Assembly (NCBI GenBank): GCA_947095585.1
Contig: OX352765.1
Span: 27,682,254-27,746,253, forward strand
DNA: 64,000 nt
Direction of reading: 5' to 3'
Origin: Nephrocerus scutellatus
Lineage: Eukaryota; Arthropoda; Insecta; Diptera; Pipunculidae
Made by a program: the position numbers and the translations under genes. The notes under the pieces are model-generated. The model did no database searches and was not told where the DNA came from. It was given only the letters and a program-made list of their open reading frames with translations. Positions 1 through 11,976 of the stretch are shown here, one piece after another. Numbering within the stretch: the stretch's first letter is position 1; every line of letters starts with the position of its first letter.

Positions 1-1011
1 GAAAATTTGTTCAAAACACCAAAGAAGTAATAGTACAGCAATTAGTTTGTTTCAACAAAATAAAGTCAAAAATGTATACCACAACTACGAATAACTAATA
101 AAATTACAAATCAGTTAGTTATTTTACAACCAGACAAAACATTTGAATTAAGACTCTACTTATAAAGTAATTTTAGGTTGTGGCTGGACTCATACAACAC
201 GTAGGACTATACATAAAAGATCCATAAACAAGGCGTCACATTTGGACCGACATCAACACTCCATTAAGCATCACAAACACAACACGTAAACCAATGCAAC
301 ACACAACATTTAGAATTGAAATTAATTTTTAACTCTAAATAACATGGATAGAACAACAATAGCAGCGACGCATTTGGTAGGTTGTTTTGGTTTCAACACT
401 ATGGACCAAGGAGTTTTCGGTTCTTTAGCAGTAAGTAGTTCAATGCGCTGAATTTTAGGTATACATGGTAGTGTTTGTAGCTTTTTGCGTGCTGTGTCTG
501 TGTATTATTATCATTTTACACCATCCAGGATACAATTGATCTTTTATTACACCAGTCAAAAATTATCCCAATGTTCATTTACTGACTTTTTTGTAAATAA
601 TGTTGGATGAATGAAAGTCTGCGTACGGCATGTGTGGTGAAGCTCCAGAGTCGTAAAATTCAATAGATTTTATACGGGAAAATGGCAAATATGTAAAAAA
701 AAAATTAGCAATAAGAGACGCATTCGATTAGCTAAAATATGCAAAATGGATAAAAAAAACTTTACGAACATAACAAATGAAATGAAATTTAAGTTGAATA
801 AAGAATAAAAATTTTAGCAGAACATCTCTAGAATATGTAAATTCTGTTGATAAAAATCAAAACTACATAATTATGTCGATCCTTATTAATATTATGTACT
901 ATAGTTGTGTATGTAATAGTAGCACATAGTAGTATATAATAGTAAGTACGAAAGTATAGTAAAGTACAGTATTTTTGTAAACAACATCAAAAACACACGC
1001 TAAGGAATTAC
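1..1011. other. Probable intron of trailer hitch; no exon recognised
   Basis: This stretch lies downstream of the last visible trailer hitch exon on the minus strand. The rest of the family's protein (the FDF and TFG-box region) must be encoded to the left, so I infer that this is mostly intron. I looked on the minus strand for a continuing reading frame and found none that I could support. The DNA is AT-rich with short oligo-A and TAGTAG runs and nothing else recognisable. Confidence 0.5.
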
Positions 1012-4000
1012 CATCACACCTTGGTCTTTGTGTTCAGCCGCGGAGTTGGAGGATACGACGGCATTAGCATTAGGAAGATTACTAGTAGTAGTAGTAGCAG
1101 TATTGGTATTGGGAGCACCACCAGCTGAACCACCAGCCGTCGATTGCTGATTGTTGCTTAACGCATTTAAATTAAGTTCTTGAGGAATGGCGTCGTTTAA
1201 CTCACTTGGTTGTTTCGGCTTGTTGAGCATAAACGAACCAGCAGCACCGGGCGCCAATCCCGACGAACCCATTCCACCAAGACCACCCATAGCTCCGAAG
1301 GGATTTCCATAATTACCCATTGGTGGATTCATAGCTGGCATAGGAAAATGCGGCATCAAGTGTTGTCCATTTGGTAATTGCACTTGCATAATTGCCGGAT
1401 CGTTTGGATGCGGCAGGCCATTGTTCACAACACGAATATCTTTGATGTCGGAGCCACGAAATAATATATAATCATAGATTTGGCTTTGTGGTGCAATTTG
1501 AAATTGTGTTTCCCGATCTTCAGTGCCGAAGGATCGAACTGTGAAGTAAAAAAAAGATAAAAATAAATTAGTTATTATTGTGATAGTAATTATATACATA
1601 GCTAAATCTTTTTTACTGGCTTAATTATAGGCTATATTAGGAAGCATAGCTCATATGATCCAGATGATCAGAGCAAAAACTATATGATTTGATATTAGGC
1701 GTAGATTCGTTTGTTGCATATTCATAAAGGGGCAGTTCAAAACACAGTAGTAAATGCGTGGATTTGCATAAAAACTTCGTTAACTGGGTATAAACAATAA
1801 ATTAATAATAATAATCTTTTTATTTGTACATTTTAGGTCTGTCCCCCTACTCAAAAATAGTAATAATTATTACTAATTGTTACGACTTTTTACTCAACCG
1901 CGTTTCTGTACTCGAAAAAAAGGAAAAGAGAGCGAAAAATAGAGAGTAAGTTCATTTCCCCTTACATTGGCGGATTTTGCCACTTTTACTACAAAAATTT
2001 CTGTAACATGTGAACATTCTGTCAAAAACGAATTTATTGACAACTAACTTAGTGGCGTTGGTTTTTTCTACACTTATTTAAACGAGCACTCATTTTTGGC
2101 ACTAAGCGAAAAAAAGTACTCTCGCACGTTGTATATGAATTTGTGTCGAAATGGTCGCATTAATGCTACGACGAAGATAAAAATTATAAAAATGTTTTTA
2201 TCTTAAGATTGTAACATAAGCAAACAAATCGAGTGCACATTTTATGAAATTGAGTGCAGTATTTTTGCACTTTTTCTATAAAAAGAAAGCCACATAACTA
2301 ACTAACACTTACGCGAAAATATTGAATTTAGGCGTAAGAAATTTTGACAGTTTCTGCTAAGACAGAAGACAACAAGTTTAAGGTTTTATGCGTTCCCATA
2401 ATTTTTTGTGTGCTTGCTCTCTCTGATATGCCAATTTTCTCCTAGTTTTTACTACAAAAAGTACGGGAACGGACCTTGTATTATCAATTATTATATTTCA
2501 AATATTTCATTTATTTATATTAATTAATTTATATTTATCAATATTTCAAATTGGGGGGTTTATCCAAAGATTAACTAACACCACAATTTTGGTTACCCGT
2601 TATTACAGGTACAAAAAAATCTGATAAAATCATACACTTAAATTTCGTATTACATATAAAAAGAAAAACTTGAGGGATTACTTCATTTTAAATTTTTTGT
2701 TTGTTTGTGAAGTTTGTTTAGAACAATATTGATAATGTATAGCAATTTTATACCAATGGCTTCCAAAATAGTTACAGTTCGTCAACAGAAAGAGACGTAA
2801 ATGTGCACTTTTCTTTTATACTGCAGCACTCGATCCATAACCTAACTGTAAGTTGTTGCGCGCCATTTATGTGATATTCACAGTTTATGTTTGGACTAAT
2901 TGCCAGCTAACAAATCGCACTAAATTGCACTTACTCTTGATATCTTTGGTTATTTCTTCCATTAAAGTCTAAATGTTGTGTTTCGTTTATTTTTACAAAC
3001 AAGTACTTATACTTAACTATCGTATAATGCAAATAAATTTTACTGTAAGGCCCAAGTCTGAGAACTTGGTGCAATGCTACAGGATTACGCAGAATCACCT
3101 GCATAATTTCTGTCTGATTTAAAATGTAGCTTTCTATTAGCGTTTCAAAGTAGGCTATCGTACAAAAGTTTCCACTAAAAAATGGAAGCAAACAGAATCA
3201 TGTGCGATTCTTTATCAAAATATGAAGAAAATAAAATATATAATTTTGTATAAAATAAAACCCGATATATAGCTGGGGAAGTATGCGCCGTTACATTTAC
3301 AGTACGGTTAATACGTGCGGTAGTTCAAGTTGTGTATGCATACGTTGATATTTATATGTAGTTTTTTTATGAACTAGTATTAATCCTATTACATTTTAGC
3401 ACTTTGTTACAAAAAAATGTAATAGCTTAATATCAATCTTCTAATCGCTCAACTTCAGGCGGTTGGTTCACGAGCATTGACCCTGTTGCATGCTTACTTC
3501 AAACCAAACGTTGTTGTTGTTGTTGTGAAGAATGCTACAAAACACACAGCAAGATGATTGCAATGGACAATTACTGTAACCGCAGATGTCGCTAGTCGCT
3601 ACTATTATACAATAGCAACAAAGTATTTTTAAATATACAACAGTCATTTCAGTAATTTATTAACATTCTATTTATTTATTTATTTATTAAAATTCTGCAG
3701 CAGTAAAATTTTGACCACAAACTATAATTTGTATTAATACAATTTTGAATGACTAATGTATTGATTAAATGGCAATGTCCTCTGCTGACTCTTTTCTTTT
3801 CACTTCTTACATTGAGGAATATTTTTATACAAACAGTTTTTTAAAACTACACCAACAACAATGTATTTGTGCTCGTTGCATGCACTGTGTAATATTTAAC
3901 GGGAGTGTACTCATTAATCTGACTGCTCTTAAAATTACGGAAATTTCGTAATGGCTGCTCAAGTTAAACCATGTAATGAAATAACTTTTTTTTAATACTG

Positions 4001-4658
4001 GTTGGTTTCTACACAATAATGCAAATATTTATAAAGCATAAATACGAATAGCCCACGCAGAAGTTGACCACTTGTTGTAATATTATTTTTTTCTTATTCA
4101 ACAAACTTATAAAAATTTTAACTGCCAATATTATCATCATTCTAGTTTTGCGTTTTTAAATATTTCTTCTGGGCCAAAATATATTTTTTCGTTCATATTC
4201 ATATACTCGTTTTTCTAGCAATGTGAAATTTGGAAAACAATCATAAATCCTATTTGGGAGGGGGTCAATCATGAAAGTTGTCGACAGCCAGCAAAGCTAC
4301 CACACCACGCAATTTGCGGTCGTGGTGGAAACACCGTTCGTCTGCCCGTTATTCAACGACCGCATTGCAATAATAAACACGAGAGAGACAACAATAGCAG
4401 AAACCATCTTTTTTTCGTTTTTCCATCGCCATCATTTTTTCGTAAATTGCATGATTTGTAATTTTTTCCACGGCAAAGGAGACATTTTTTCGCAATTTTT
4501 TACCAACTTTTAATTTAGTTTTAGGTGCTCCACTTACCGCTCGATAACGCTATTGTACATTCGTTTGGATCAACCGTGTACAGTCTGCCTTCGTATCTGA
4601 TATCAGCCTTTGAGATAAGGCTGATTTTCGAGCCTAATTCTGGCATTCCACCACTCAT
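1012..4658 (-). CDS. tral: Trailer hitch / LSM14 family RNA-binding protein, 5' part (two exons)
   Basis: LSM14 proteins bind mRNA with the decapping activator Me31B/DDX6 in cytoplasmic RNP granules and repress or localise maternal mRNAs. Exon 1 is 4538-4658 and begins with ATG at 4658. It encodes the first half of the LSm fold, with motifs [16 protein letters not shown] and [14 protein letters not shown]. It ends in a phase-1 donor G|GTAAGT. Exon 2 is 1012-1538 after a TTTTTTTTACTTCACAG acceptor and continues [10 protein letters not shown] and [13 protein letters not shown], which completes the LSm domain (residues about 5-85). A Met, Gly, Pro and Asn-rich linker follows. The two exons sum to 216 codons in frame. 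A donor ATG|GTAATT is inferred at 1011-1010, because otherwise the frame stops five codons later. The FDF and TFG segments lie outside the window. The first intron is 3.0 kb and holds a transposon. Family assignment is strong; the exon 2 donor is less certain. Confidence 0.93.
1836..2475. mobile_element. Non-autonomous terminal-inverted-repeat element (family B), copy in tral intron 1
   Basis: The left end reads GGTCTGTCCCCCTAC and the right end GTACGGGAACGGACC. These are near-perfect inverted repeats, and each is followed inward by TTTTACTACAAAAA-type sequence. The 640-bp interior has no coding frame of note. A shorter relative with the same ends is at 27880-28143. I could not see a matching target-site duplication, so the superfamily is unassigned. 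Confidence 0.7.
2476..4537. other. Remainder of tral intron 1
   Basis: This is AT-rich intron sequence. It contains a short GTT repeat near 3512-3526 and a TTTA microsatellite near 3669-3688. Reading frames inside it (for example 3769-3951 and 4271-4513) have no recognisable composition or motif, and I treat them as chance. Confidence 0.6.
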
Positions 4659-6104
4659 TTTTATGAAATTTGCGGGAACTTTCTATATTTTGGAATGGTT
4701 CGTAAACACTTTAGATTTATCAAAACTTAATCAAAAAAAATAAATGTCCACCATTCGTTAAGTGAGATCAGCAAACAATATTGAAATTAGAATTAAAGTC
4801 CTTTGCTCACTCGAACTGCGGACCAATCACAGCACGCACAAATTACTGCTCTATCTGCCTTTTCGAAGTTGCAGCGCACAGAGAGACAATCAAATTCAAA
4901 CTCTACCTACTTCAGCGACAAGAAATACGAAATGATGATGATGACGACTCAGACTGAAACTACAACAGCATAAACGGACAGATTTCTTCATTGTTTTACA
5001 ACGGAACCACAGCAGTTAGATTGAGTCAAAACACGTTTGTCATCTCAATGGCGATTAATGAGTTAAAACGCTTGAAATCTTACGGATGCAATTTAATTAA
5101 AATAACCAGATTCAGTAATCGAACGCATGCTGAAAAAATCGATTAATAGTTTTCTATTGATAGATCCAAAATCCACTCAAATTCCACAAAAATTTTCAAC
5201 AAATTAAATCAATACCAAATTAGTACTTATTTTTGATGGAAAAGTGCCGTGTTTTTTTTTATGTCGGAGAAATCTGTAAAATCCTAGATCCGAGATATCC
5301 GATAAATCCGATAATTTTTTCTCTGATCAGACCTGTCAGATCAAAAAATTATCAACTGTGTGTTTCAGAGAAAAGTTTTATTTTTCACCTAAATACTCCA
5401 TAATAGTCGACATGTCACATGTTTAAAGAAACAAACAACTACAGCTGTGAAAAAATGTTCCGTATTTTTTCAGAGTAAAAAAACAACCCATAAAAATTAA
5501 AATTTTTCATCTAAATTCTCTAATCGCAGAAATTGATATGGGAGCCCCTCGATCCTGGGCCATTTTTTTTTATTGTAGAAGAAAATCATCGAAACAAACA
5601 TTTGACATCAGATGTTAAAATTGAAAAAGCTCAGATCATTTTATTCTGAGCACTTAGAGCACGCTCATACTCTGAGCAAATAAGAAACACGAACATTTAT
5701 CTTGAGAACTCTTTGACTGCTCTGAACTAATTTATGAAAACGCCAAATGACAGAATATTGTGAAAACTTGTTGTTCTATCTGTAAGTTGATATCGACAAC
5801 AAAAAAACCGACATCAATAAAAATACAATTCAGTATATAATAAAAATGTAAGTTGAAGTAAGCATAAAACATGTATGTCTCGTTTCATTTGCTGGGTTCA
5901 TTTGTGCGTGCGCTAAGATTTCTCTCTCTCTCTCCACCACCAACAAAACCATGCAGCGCAGCCGACTGCGCAGCACACACCGCACAAAGTCCATAAAGGG
6001 CGAGGAATATCTGATGCCAGTACAGATATTTAAAAAATGTATAAGGGCCTTGCGGCCGAACCCGGGACCCGATCACTACCAAATTTTCGAAAAAGTATTG
6101 TTTA
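4659..6104. other. Region upstream of tral, promoter side; no gene seen
   Basis: This holds the presumed 5' UTR and promoter of trailer hitch just right of 4658. AT-rich sequence with dispersed-repeat fragments follows. The piece near 5480-5570 (CTAAATTCTCTAATCG followed by GGGAGCCCC) resembles sequence at 46620-46740. A CT-rich run sits near 5920-5936. No TATA box could be assigned. Confidence 0.45.
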
Positions 6105-6345
6105 TTGGGTATACACATGTGTGTAAAATTTGAAGAAAATCGGGTAAATTTTTTAAAATTTTTGTTTGGGAGCCCCCCGACCCCGCAGCCCGAGGGGCCT
6201 CAAAATTTAATAGAAAGTGTTGTCTCCGGAAATACACATGTGTGCAAAATTTCAATAAAATCGGGCCATGGGAAGTGGGTTAAAAATTGATCGCAAGAAT
6301 CCACGACAGACGACCGACCGACCGACGACCCACGGGCAAGTGAAG
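6105..6345 (+). repeat. Dispersed repeat carrying the ACACATGTGTG(T/C)AAAATTT motif, two internal copies
   Basis: The motif ACACATGTGTGTAAAATTTG followed by AAGAAAATCGGG occurs at 6113. A diverged copy follows at about 6233 (ATACACATGTGTGCAAAATTT). The block ends with a GACCGACCGACCGAC run. Relatives occur at about 46661-46700 and 57045-57080, so this is a dispersed repeat. No coding capacity was found, so I cannot name the class. Confidence 0.6.
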
Positions 6346-7450
6346 TTAATATAGAGAATTTAAAAAGAACGCTTCAGAGAAATTAAAAAACCCACAGATC
6401 TGAATTTTGGCAGTTAAATTATCTCTCCGAGTACTCTGACATAAAAAAACACAGCCAGTGAATGACAAAATTATTATTCGTTTAAGCTAAATAAAGCTTA
6501 TCCGAAGAAATTTTTTTCGGATTGCTGCCAAGTCCACAAAAAAAAAACAATTTGTTTATAATTATATCGTTTTTTTCATTTTTACAAATCTTTGTTGGAG
6601 CTATTAGTTGTTCTCAGCAGAACACGAAAAACGAGATACATTGTTTTGTTGCATGTGTATGTGTAATATAATATTATGTATTCCAGAAGAAAAATCACAC
6701 AATGAACACAAATCGTTGGTTGTTGGTGTTCCCTGCCGAAATATATTGCTCTGTAAGAGGCGATTTCCGATCTTCCGTCGATTGGTGTTTCAGGGAAAAT
6801 GAAAAACTTGACAGCAAAAAAATCAATCTACGCCAGAATTTAACATTAGTGACTTATCAAAAATCTCTCGTTTTTAAGCTCTGAGCACGAACGAAACTTA
6901 AAAACAGTCATACCAACAGAAACAGAAACAGAAACAACTAAACAGAGAAACTGAAACAACAAAATTTTTTAGACTATAGATAAATGAAAAAAATGTTTTT
7001 AATTTTTGTTTAATAAAAAACAAAATTCCGTTTTACGATAATTTATAGTTGTTTTAACTTTTTTATTATTTTAAATTGATATACGTTATGTTCAACCGAA
7101 ACGTTAAGGCCTAAGGCCCGAGCTGAAAAGCTCCGCTTTACTCTCTTAAACAATTATGCCGATTCTACTGACAAGCTATTCGATTCTGTTTTCCAGTGGC
7201 GTTTGAGTGTATACAATCTCCTGTATATATATTAGAATCGAGAGATCGATTCGAGACTAGACACTATTCATAAGCGACTGACAGACTATCGAACTTGACT
7301 GTAATTTTGATCGACATCCCTCAAAACTGATAGTGTGAAAGACTGACTGATACTCGAAACTGATCGCTATTAAAAATTTTCGCGGTTCGATAATGTGTAC
7401 ACAAAATCGACAGTCAGCTGTAATTTTTAACTTGAAAGGACGTTGTGAAT
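6346..7450. other. Gene-free AT-rich stretch with a diverged family A fragment
   Basis: Around 6700-6845 there is a diverged, minus-oriented piece of the family A miniature element (AAAACTTGACAGCAAAAAAA then TCAATCTACGCCAGA). Around 7100-7145 there is a short segment, GAGCTGAAAAGCTCCGCTTTAC, that recurs in altered form near 40450. Nothing else was seen. Confidence 0.5.
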
Positions 7451-7582
7451 ATGGATGTAGGCAGAAGATTTTTAAAAGAATTTGTGTACGCCTATGAAAA
7501 TAACCGCTGTTTGTGGGACAAAACGAGCCCCGAATACGTCATACGTGAAAAAAATTATGGATATCGCAAATTGGTATTATGA
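7451..7582 (+). pseudogene. MADF-domain-like fragment (broken)
   Basis: An ATG at 7451 opens a 43-codon frame reading FLKEFVYAYENNRCLWD and KTSPEYVIREKNYGYRK. That has the hallmark spacing of the start of a MADF (Myb/SANT-like, Adf-1) DNA-binding domain: an aromatic helix, then CLW, then S-EY, then Y-KL. The frame closes after KLVL. The next bases in other frames do not give a full domain, so the copy looks broken. MADF domains occur in fly transcription factors and in PIF/Harbinger transposon accessory proteins. The surroundings are repeats, so a transposon origin is plausible but unproven. Confidence 0.45.
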
Positions 7583-8342
7583 AAAAACACAAGGCGTCGG
7601 CGGCGGATCGCAAGAATGAGCAACAAACAAGCTTTATGTTGGCTCTTCATCTTTCCGAAAAATAGAGCTTGACTGTTGATTTGACTGGCAAACCATCCTA
7701 CTAATTTGACCGCAAGGCGCAACAGTCAAAAATTACATCAGTTATGACTTACAGTCAGGTTCAATAGGCTGTCAGCCGCTTTAAATATCAAAGAGCGACG
7801 ATTTTTCCGATAAAGTAAATATGCATGGTAGTGATAGGCATAATGCATAATCGAATAACTTGAAGAATCGATTTATTAGTATTCGAATGATTAATGTAAT
7901 CGACTATCATTCGGGATATGAGATATGAGAACACAAACGAGTACTAACATGACTTCAAGTTTTCGTTTCTCATGATTGTCACACTTCATTTAATTAATGT
8001 TTCGGTTGCAGCCAATGCCAATTGCAAGGAATAAAGAAATACTTATTTTTACCTTTTTGTATTTAATTAATAAATATAACTAGCTGAATGCCCGGCGTTT
8101 TACGGTTGTAAAATTTGACCTACAAACACTATTTTTCTCAGCGACTCCGAAAACTATGGAATCAACACTGATAAAACATACGAATCGATTCCAGTATTCG
8201 CACTATGAATGAAATACGAAATTAAAAAAGTAGTATAATGAACATGAACATGAGCAACCGAGTACTCGGATACAAAATCATTCGAATTATTTCTCTTTTC
8301 TTTTCATTCATCTGTCGTACCTCGCATGCACATGTGTTTTGT
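7583..8342. other. Gene-free stretch with a short dispersed-repeat end
   Basis: At about 8080-8165 the sequence AACTAGCTGAATGCCCGGCG is followed by CTCAGCGACTCCGAAAACTA. Both motifs recur elsewhere in the window (23.9-24.2, 58.1 and 62.6 kb for the second). I take this as a truncated copy of that dispersed family. The rest is unremarkable AT-rich DNA. Confidence 0.45.
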
Positions 8343-8628
8343 GTATTGCTCAAAACCTCTTCTACAGAAAGCCCAACTCTACGCATACTAATGTAATGAA
8401 AAAATCCTCAAATCGGTGTAGAAAAAATAAACAGACACGCTAACTGGTGGTAGTGAAAAGAGCGAGAGAAGTTGGAGTAGTGAGAAACAGAAAAAGTCTA
8501 CATGGAAATTTCTCTTTTGTTAATTACTAATACATCTGATTTGAGTACTTTAAGCATGCATCATTGCATCATCATCTGTGCTTCAAGAAAACAGTTGGGC
8601 TTTCTGTAGAGAAGGTTTTGGTATTGCT
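8343..8628. mobile_element. Miniature inverted-repeat element with 8-bp target-site duplication
   Basis: The element body is 8351-8620 (270 bp). Its ends are imperfect inverted repeats of about 28 bp: the left begins CAAAACCTCTTCTACAGAAA and the right, reversed, begins CAAAACCTTCTCTACAGAAA; both continue GCCCAACT. The octamer GTATTGCT flanks it directly on both sides, at 8343-8350 and 8621-8628. An 8-bp duplication is the size made by hAT and P-type transposases. No transposase is encoded, so it is non-autonomous. Confidence 0.85.
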
Positions 8629-9299
8629 TCGCTTGGGCCATGCTATGATATGCGAGTAAACAGCGTATACCAGTATGTATGTACAAGTAAAGAGAGAAAT
8701 CATTTGCTTTTTTTTTGCTTTACTTATTATTTCTTTTCGCTCATACGTGATATGTCACATAAATAATGGATTATATCATTCGAATGCGCCCATCACTGAT
8801 ACATGTGTTGGTTAGTGCTAGTGGGGTTGGGCAACGCCGAAAAATAAGGAGCTTTCGAATTTTAAATCCTCTTCGAAAACTAAAAAAAAAACGCTCGATT
8901 GTTTAATTGAAATGATTTTAATTACTGTAAAAATCTGCGGCTTCCCAATTCTTTCTCCCTGAACGTTTGTCGATTTTTCGGAAACAATTATTTTGGTTTT
9001 TGTTTGGGTTACTACGTTTGAGGAGGTGTGCATAGCTTAGTAACGTAGTTTTACTTCTTTTCAAATAATAATAATAAACATACAAGAACTTAAAATTTTG
9101 TTGGCTGGGCGACAACATGGATTACTTATGGACAACATGTAACACGTTTATCAAAATTCAGAAACAAATCCGGCATTGAAGTTTTTTTTTGATGAAGTTT
9201 GGAGCGAAAAAGTGGTCTTTAAAGATAATTTGGATTACTTATGGACAAATAACATACGTCTTAATAAATATAAAAGTTATACTACAACTTTTCTTGTCT
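8629..9299. other. Gene-free stretch
   Basis: AT-rich sequence. The frames at 8818-9033 and 8918-9118 on the minus strand show no motif or composition that would support a gene. Nothing else was seen. Confidence 0.5.
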
Positions 9300-9460
9300 T
9301 TAAAAAAAATCTGGCGCAGATTGATTTTTTGGCTGTCAAGTTGCTCGCTTTCTCTAAAAAACCAATCTACGGTAGATCGAAATTCCCCTCTAACAGATAT
9401 CTATATTTTGGGAGATTTACCCCTCTTTTTACTTACTACAACAACAATAAACCTTTTGCG
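9300..9460 (+). mobile_element. Family A miniature element, partial copy
   Basis: The sequence AAATCTGGCGCAGATTGATT is followed by TTTTGGCTGTCAAGTTGC, then AACCAATCTACGGTAGATCG, then TATTTTGGGAGATTTACCCC. This order is the same as in the copies at 22.93, 27.31 and 62.80 kb. The ends are eroded. Confidence 0.7.
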
Positions 9461-9954
9461 TTCTAATATACCGAGAAGAAATCGAAATAATTTTTGTCGT
9501 ACATGCTTCAATAATTGTGATATGTGGAAATTACGACTTTGAAGATTTCGACTTGTCGTAAGTCGAAATACGACAGAACCATAATCGGCCCCCAGAATTG
9601 ATGTACGTTGGATTTGGTTATTAAAATGTTCATACTTATGTTGAATTCTGATAGGTGGCGCTGTATTCTTATTTTTGTATTTGTTGTCCGATTTCGTTGT
9701 TCGTTGTTGAAATTTGAGTTATTGAGTAGAATTGTTGCATATAGTTTTTTCATTGTGAGAGCACCCTGAACCGTGCGGATAAACAAATTTATTGGTTGAA
9801 AATAAAATAATTTATTCTTAGTGCGTTTCTTTTTTTTTTTGGGAGGGTGTGATGATATTCTGTTGATCTAGGGGAGAGGGTCGGTGGGAAGGAAATGAGC
9901 GATGGGGTTAAGGCGGATATACGTGTATTGATCGGGTAATGAATGGAAATCGGT
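9461..9954. other. Gene-free stretch
   Basis: AT-rich with no supported gene. The minus-strand frame 9508-9786 shows no domain that I recognise. Confidence 0.45.
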
Positions 9955-10690
9955 GTGGTGGGAGGTCGAAGGGGACGAAATCGTTGGGTGTCCCCCAAGG
10001 AAGTCTCTTGCCTACTCCAATACATCAGACCTTCCGACGGACAACACCTTAACCTTTCACGACAACACCGCGATACTAAGCAACCAAAGCTTCCTCAAAT
10101 CAGCTTTTCTTAATTCAATAAAGCGACTCGAACTCTGGTTAATCGAGTAGAGTGAACGAGACGAAGATCACTCACATCACTTTTGTCCTCAGGCAAGAGC
10201 ACTACCCTCCTATTGCTCTCAACAACACAACAATTCCTCAAAGTAAAGATGTGAAGTACCTCGGTATCTAATTTGACAGACGACTTACCTGGAGAAAAAC
10301 ACATTGAGTCTAAACGCAATCAAGTTAAACTTACATTTTATAATCTGGCACTGGATGCTCTTCACCATCAGTCTAGATAACATAGTCCTTCTCTATAAAG
10401 CAATCAGCAAGCCATATGGACCCCTATGGGGCTTAGCGAGTTCTTCAAATCTAGAACTTCTGCAACAGTTGCAGTCCAAAATCCTAACAACGATATCGAG
10501 CGCAGCATGGTACTTTGGAAACTCCCTGCTGCATAGAGACCTGAGAATCCCAACAATCACAGAAGAAATCAACATCCAAAAACTGACTGAAGTGAAGCCT
10601 TAAAACTTAACTGTCATCCTAACCCTCTAATTAATGCACTACTACGCTAACATGAGTTGTAAATGCTGAAGAAATTTAAAAGTAAAATTT
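9955..10690 (+). mobile_element. LINE relic, jockey-like, RT C-terminal part
   Basis: Broken frames on the plus strand read GVPQGSLLPTP near 9985 (an RT motif), then LTWKKHIE near 10290, then SKPYGPLWGLASSSN, then LQQLQSKILTTISSAAWY and LLHRDLRIPTITEEI. It ends with an NCHPNPLINALL tail near 10610. This order is that of jockey-clade reverse transcriptase C-termini. Stops and frameshifts break it repeatedly, and the 5' part (endonuclease and fingers) is missing. Confidence 0.75.
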
Positions 10691-10719
10691 TTTAACTTTC
10701 AGCCAGCTCAATGTTAAGC

Positions 10720-11560
10720 TCCAATTAAATATTATACCTAATTTCTGTTAGACCAATTTTAGAATTTAATTCATATGTGTGGGGTGGTGCTCCAAGATCG
10801 CATTTGGTTCATCTTGATGGTGTTCAGAATAGAGTTATCCGTTTGATAAACGATGTGACCATTACTTCGTCTCTTGATACTTTGGAGCACAGACGAAATG
10901 TAGGAGCTTTATCTGTTTTCTATAAATTTTACAACGGTAAATGTTCTTTAGAAACCCGTTCTCTAGTTCCTGGGCCTTTTCTCAGTAACGTAAACACTCG
11001 TTTAAGGTGCAATCAACATAGATTTGCCTTAAAACTTTTTTCATGTAGAACCCAACACTTTAAATCCTCCTTTTTTCCTAGAGTATCTTCGATGTGGAAT
11101 CAATTGGTCGAACACGTGTTTCCAGAATCTTATAATCTGCAGGCGTTCAAATTAGCCGTTAACAACTTCTTGAAGGATGATGGTTAAAGTATTCATAAGT
11201 TGTTTCTTAATATATAAAAAAAAAAAAAAAATTGTTTATCAGTATTTTTTAAATTATTTTTATAATTTGTAATATTTTCTTGGTCAAGGTTTTTTGTAGT
11301 TTTCCCTGACCATGATTCATTGATAAAAGTATTTGGACTCGCGTCGTTCTAAATTCGTGTTCGTTTTTCCTATTGCTTTTCCAATGAATCAGGGAGAATT
11401 CTGAGAAAATAAATTGAAACCGGCTACAAACGTGAGGAATGTGATATATTGTAAATCACATTCTTTCGATTTTTATTTTATTTTGAATTTAATAAAGGGC
11501 TTAGCCCAACTTATTGCCGTGACGTAAGTCATTCAGGGAGTCATCCCTTGGCAATAAGTC

Positions 11561-11590
<30 letters not shown>
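10720..11590 (+). mobile_element. LINE relic (family C), 3' end with poly-A
   Basis: An open frame at 10777-11187 gives HLDGVQNRVIRLINDVT, SLDTLEHRRNVGALSVFYKF and SSMWNQLVEHVFPESYNLQ. This is the extreme C-terminus of a jockey/CR1-like LINE polyprotein. About 380 bp of 3' untranslated sequence follows, ending in roughly 25 A at 11567-11591. The body is 5' truncated. A second copy lies on the minus strand at 47408-49075, interrupted by another element. Confidence 0.85.
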
Positions 11591-11591
<1 letters not shown>

Positions 11592-11976
11592 CATATTGTT
11601 AGTTTCTAAACTGGAAGATCCAATATTTAAAACAATGGGGAAAACAATTCCGTTGAACTCGATTTTTTCCCAGATTTTCAAAATGACCGCTTCTTAACAA
11701 ATGGAAACTATGAGAAACAGTGAGACACCTACATAGTTCATAGTTGTACATTATTGCACTGCATAGTTGCACAAGACACAAATAATGTAAATGGCACGTC
11801 CAAATTTTATTTGACAAAATAAACTCATCATAAAAATGAAAATACCAAAAATTTCACATTTGAATGTATGACCAAACATGTAAATAACAATTTAAAAACC
11901 GGGGGTATTATTTAAATAAGTAAATACATATTTATATAGTTTAAAAACAGAATGTTATCCTTAGTCTAGAATCCGT
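11591..11976. other. 3' flank and probable 3' UTR of sticky
   Basis: This lies immediately downstream of the citron kinase stop codon on the minus strand. The sequence is AT-rich. TTTATT on the plus strand (AATAAA on the minus) occurs near 11806-11822 and could serve polyadenylation, but I could not decide the site. No other feature was seen. Confidence 0.4.

Noticed and set aside
4271..4513. An 80-codon plus-strand frame in tral intron 1
   Set aside because: It is Phe-rich from T runs and lies just downstream (minus strand) of a proven donor site. It has no recognisable motif.
9189..9542. A 117-codon plus-strand frame
   Set aside because: Most of it is a reading through a family A miniature element. 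The same sequence is non-coding at the other copies.
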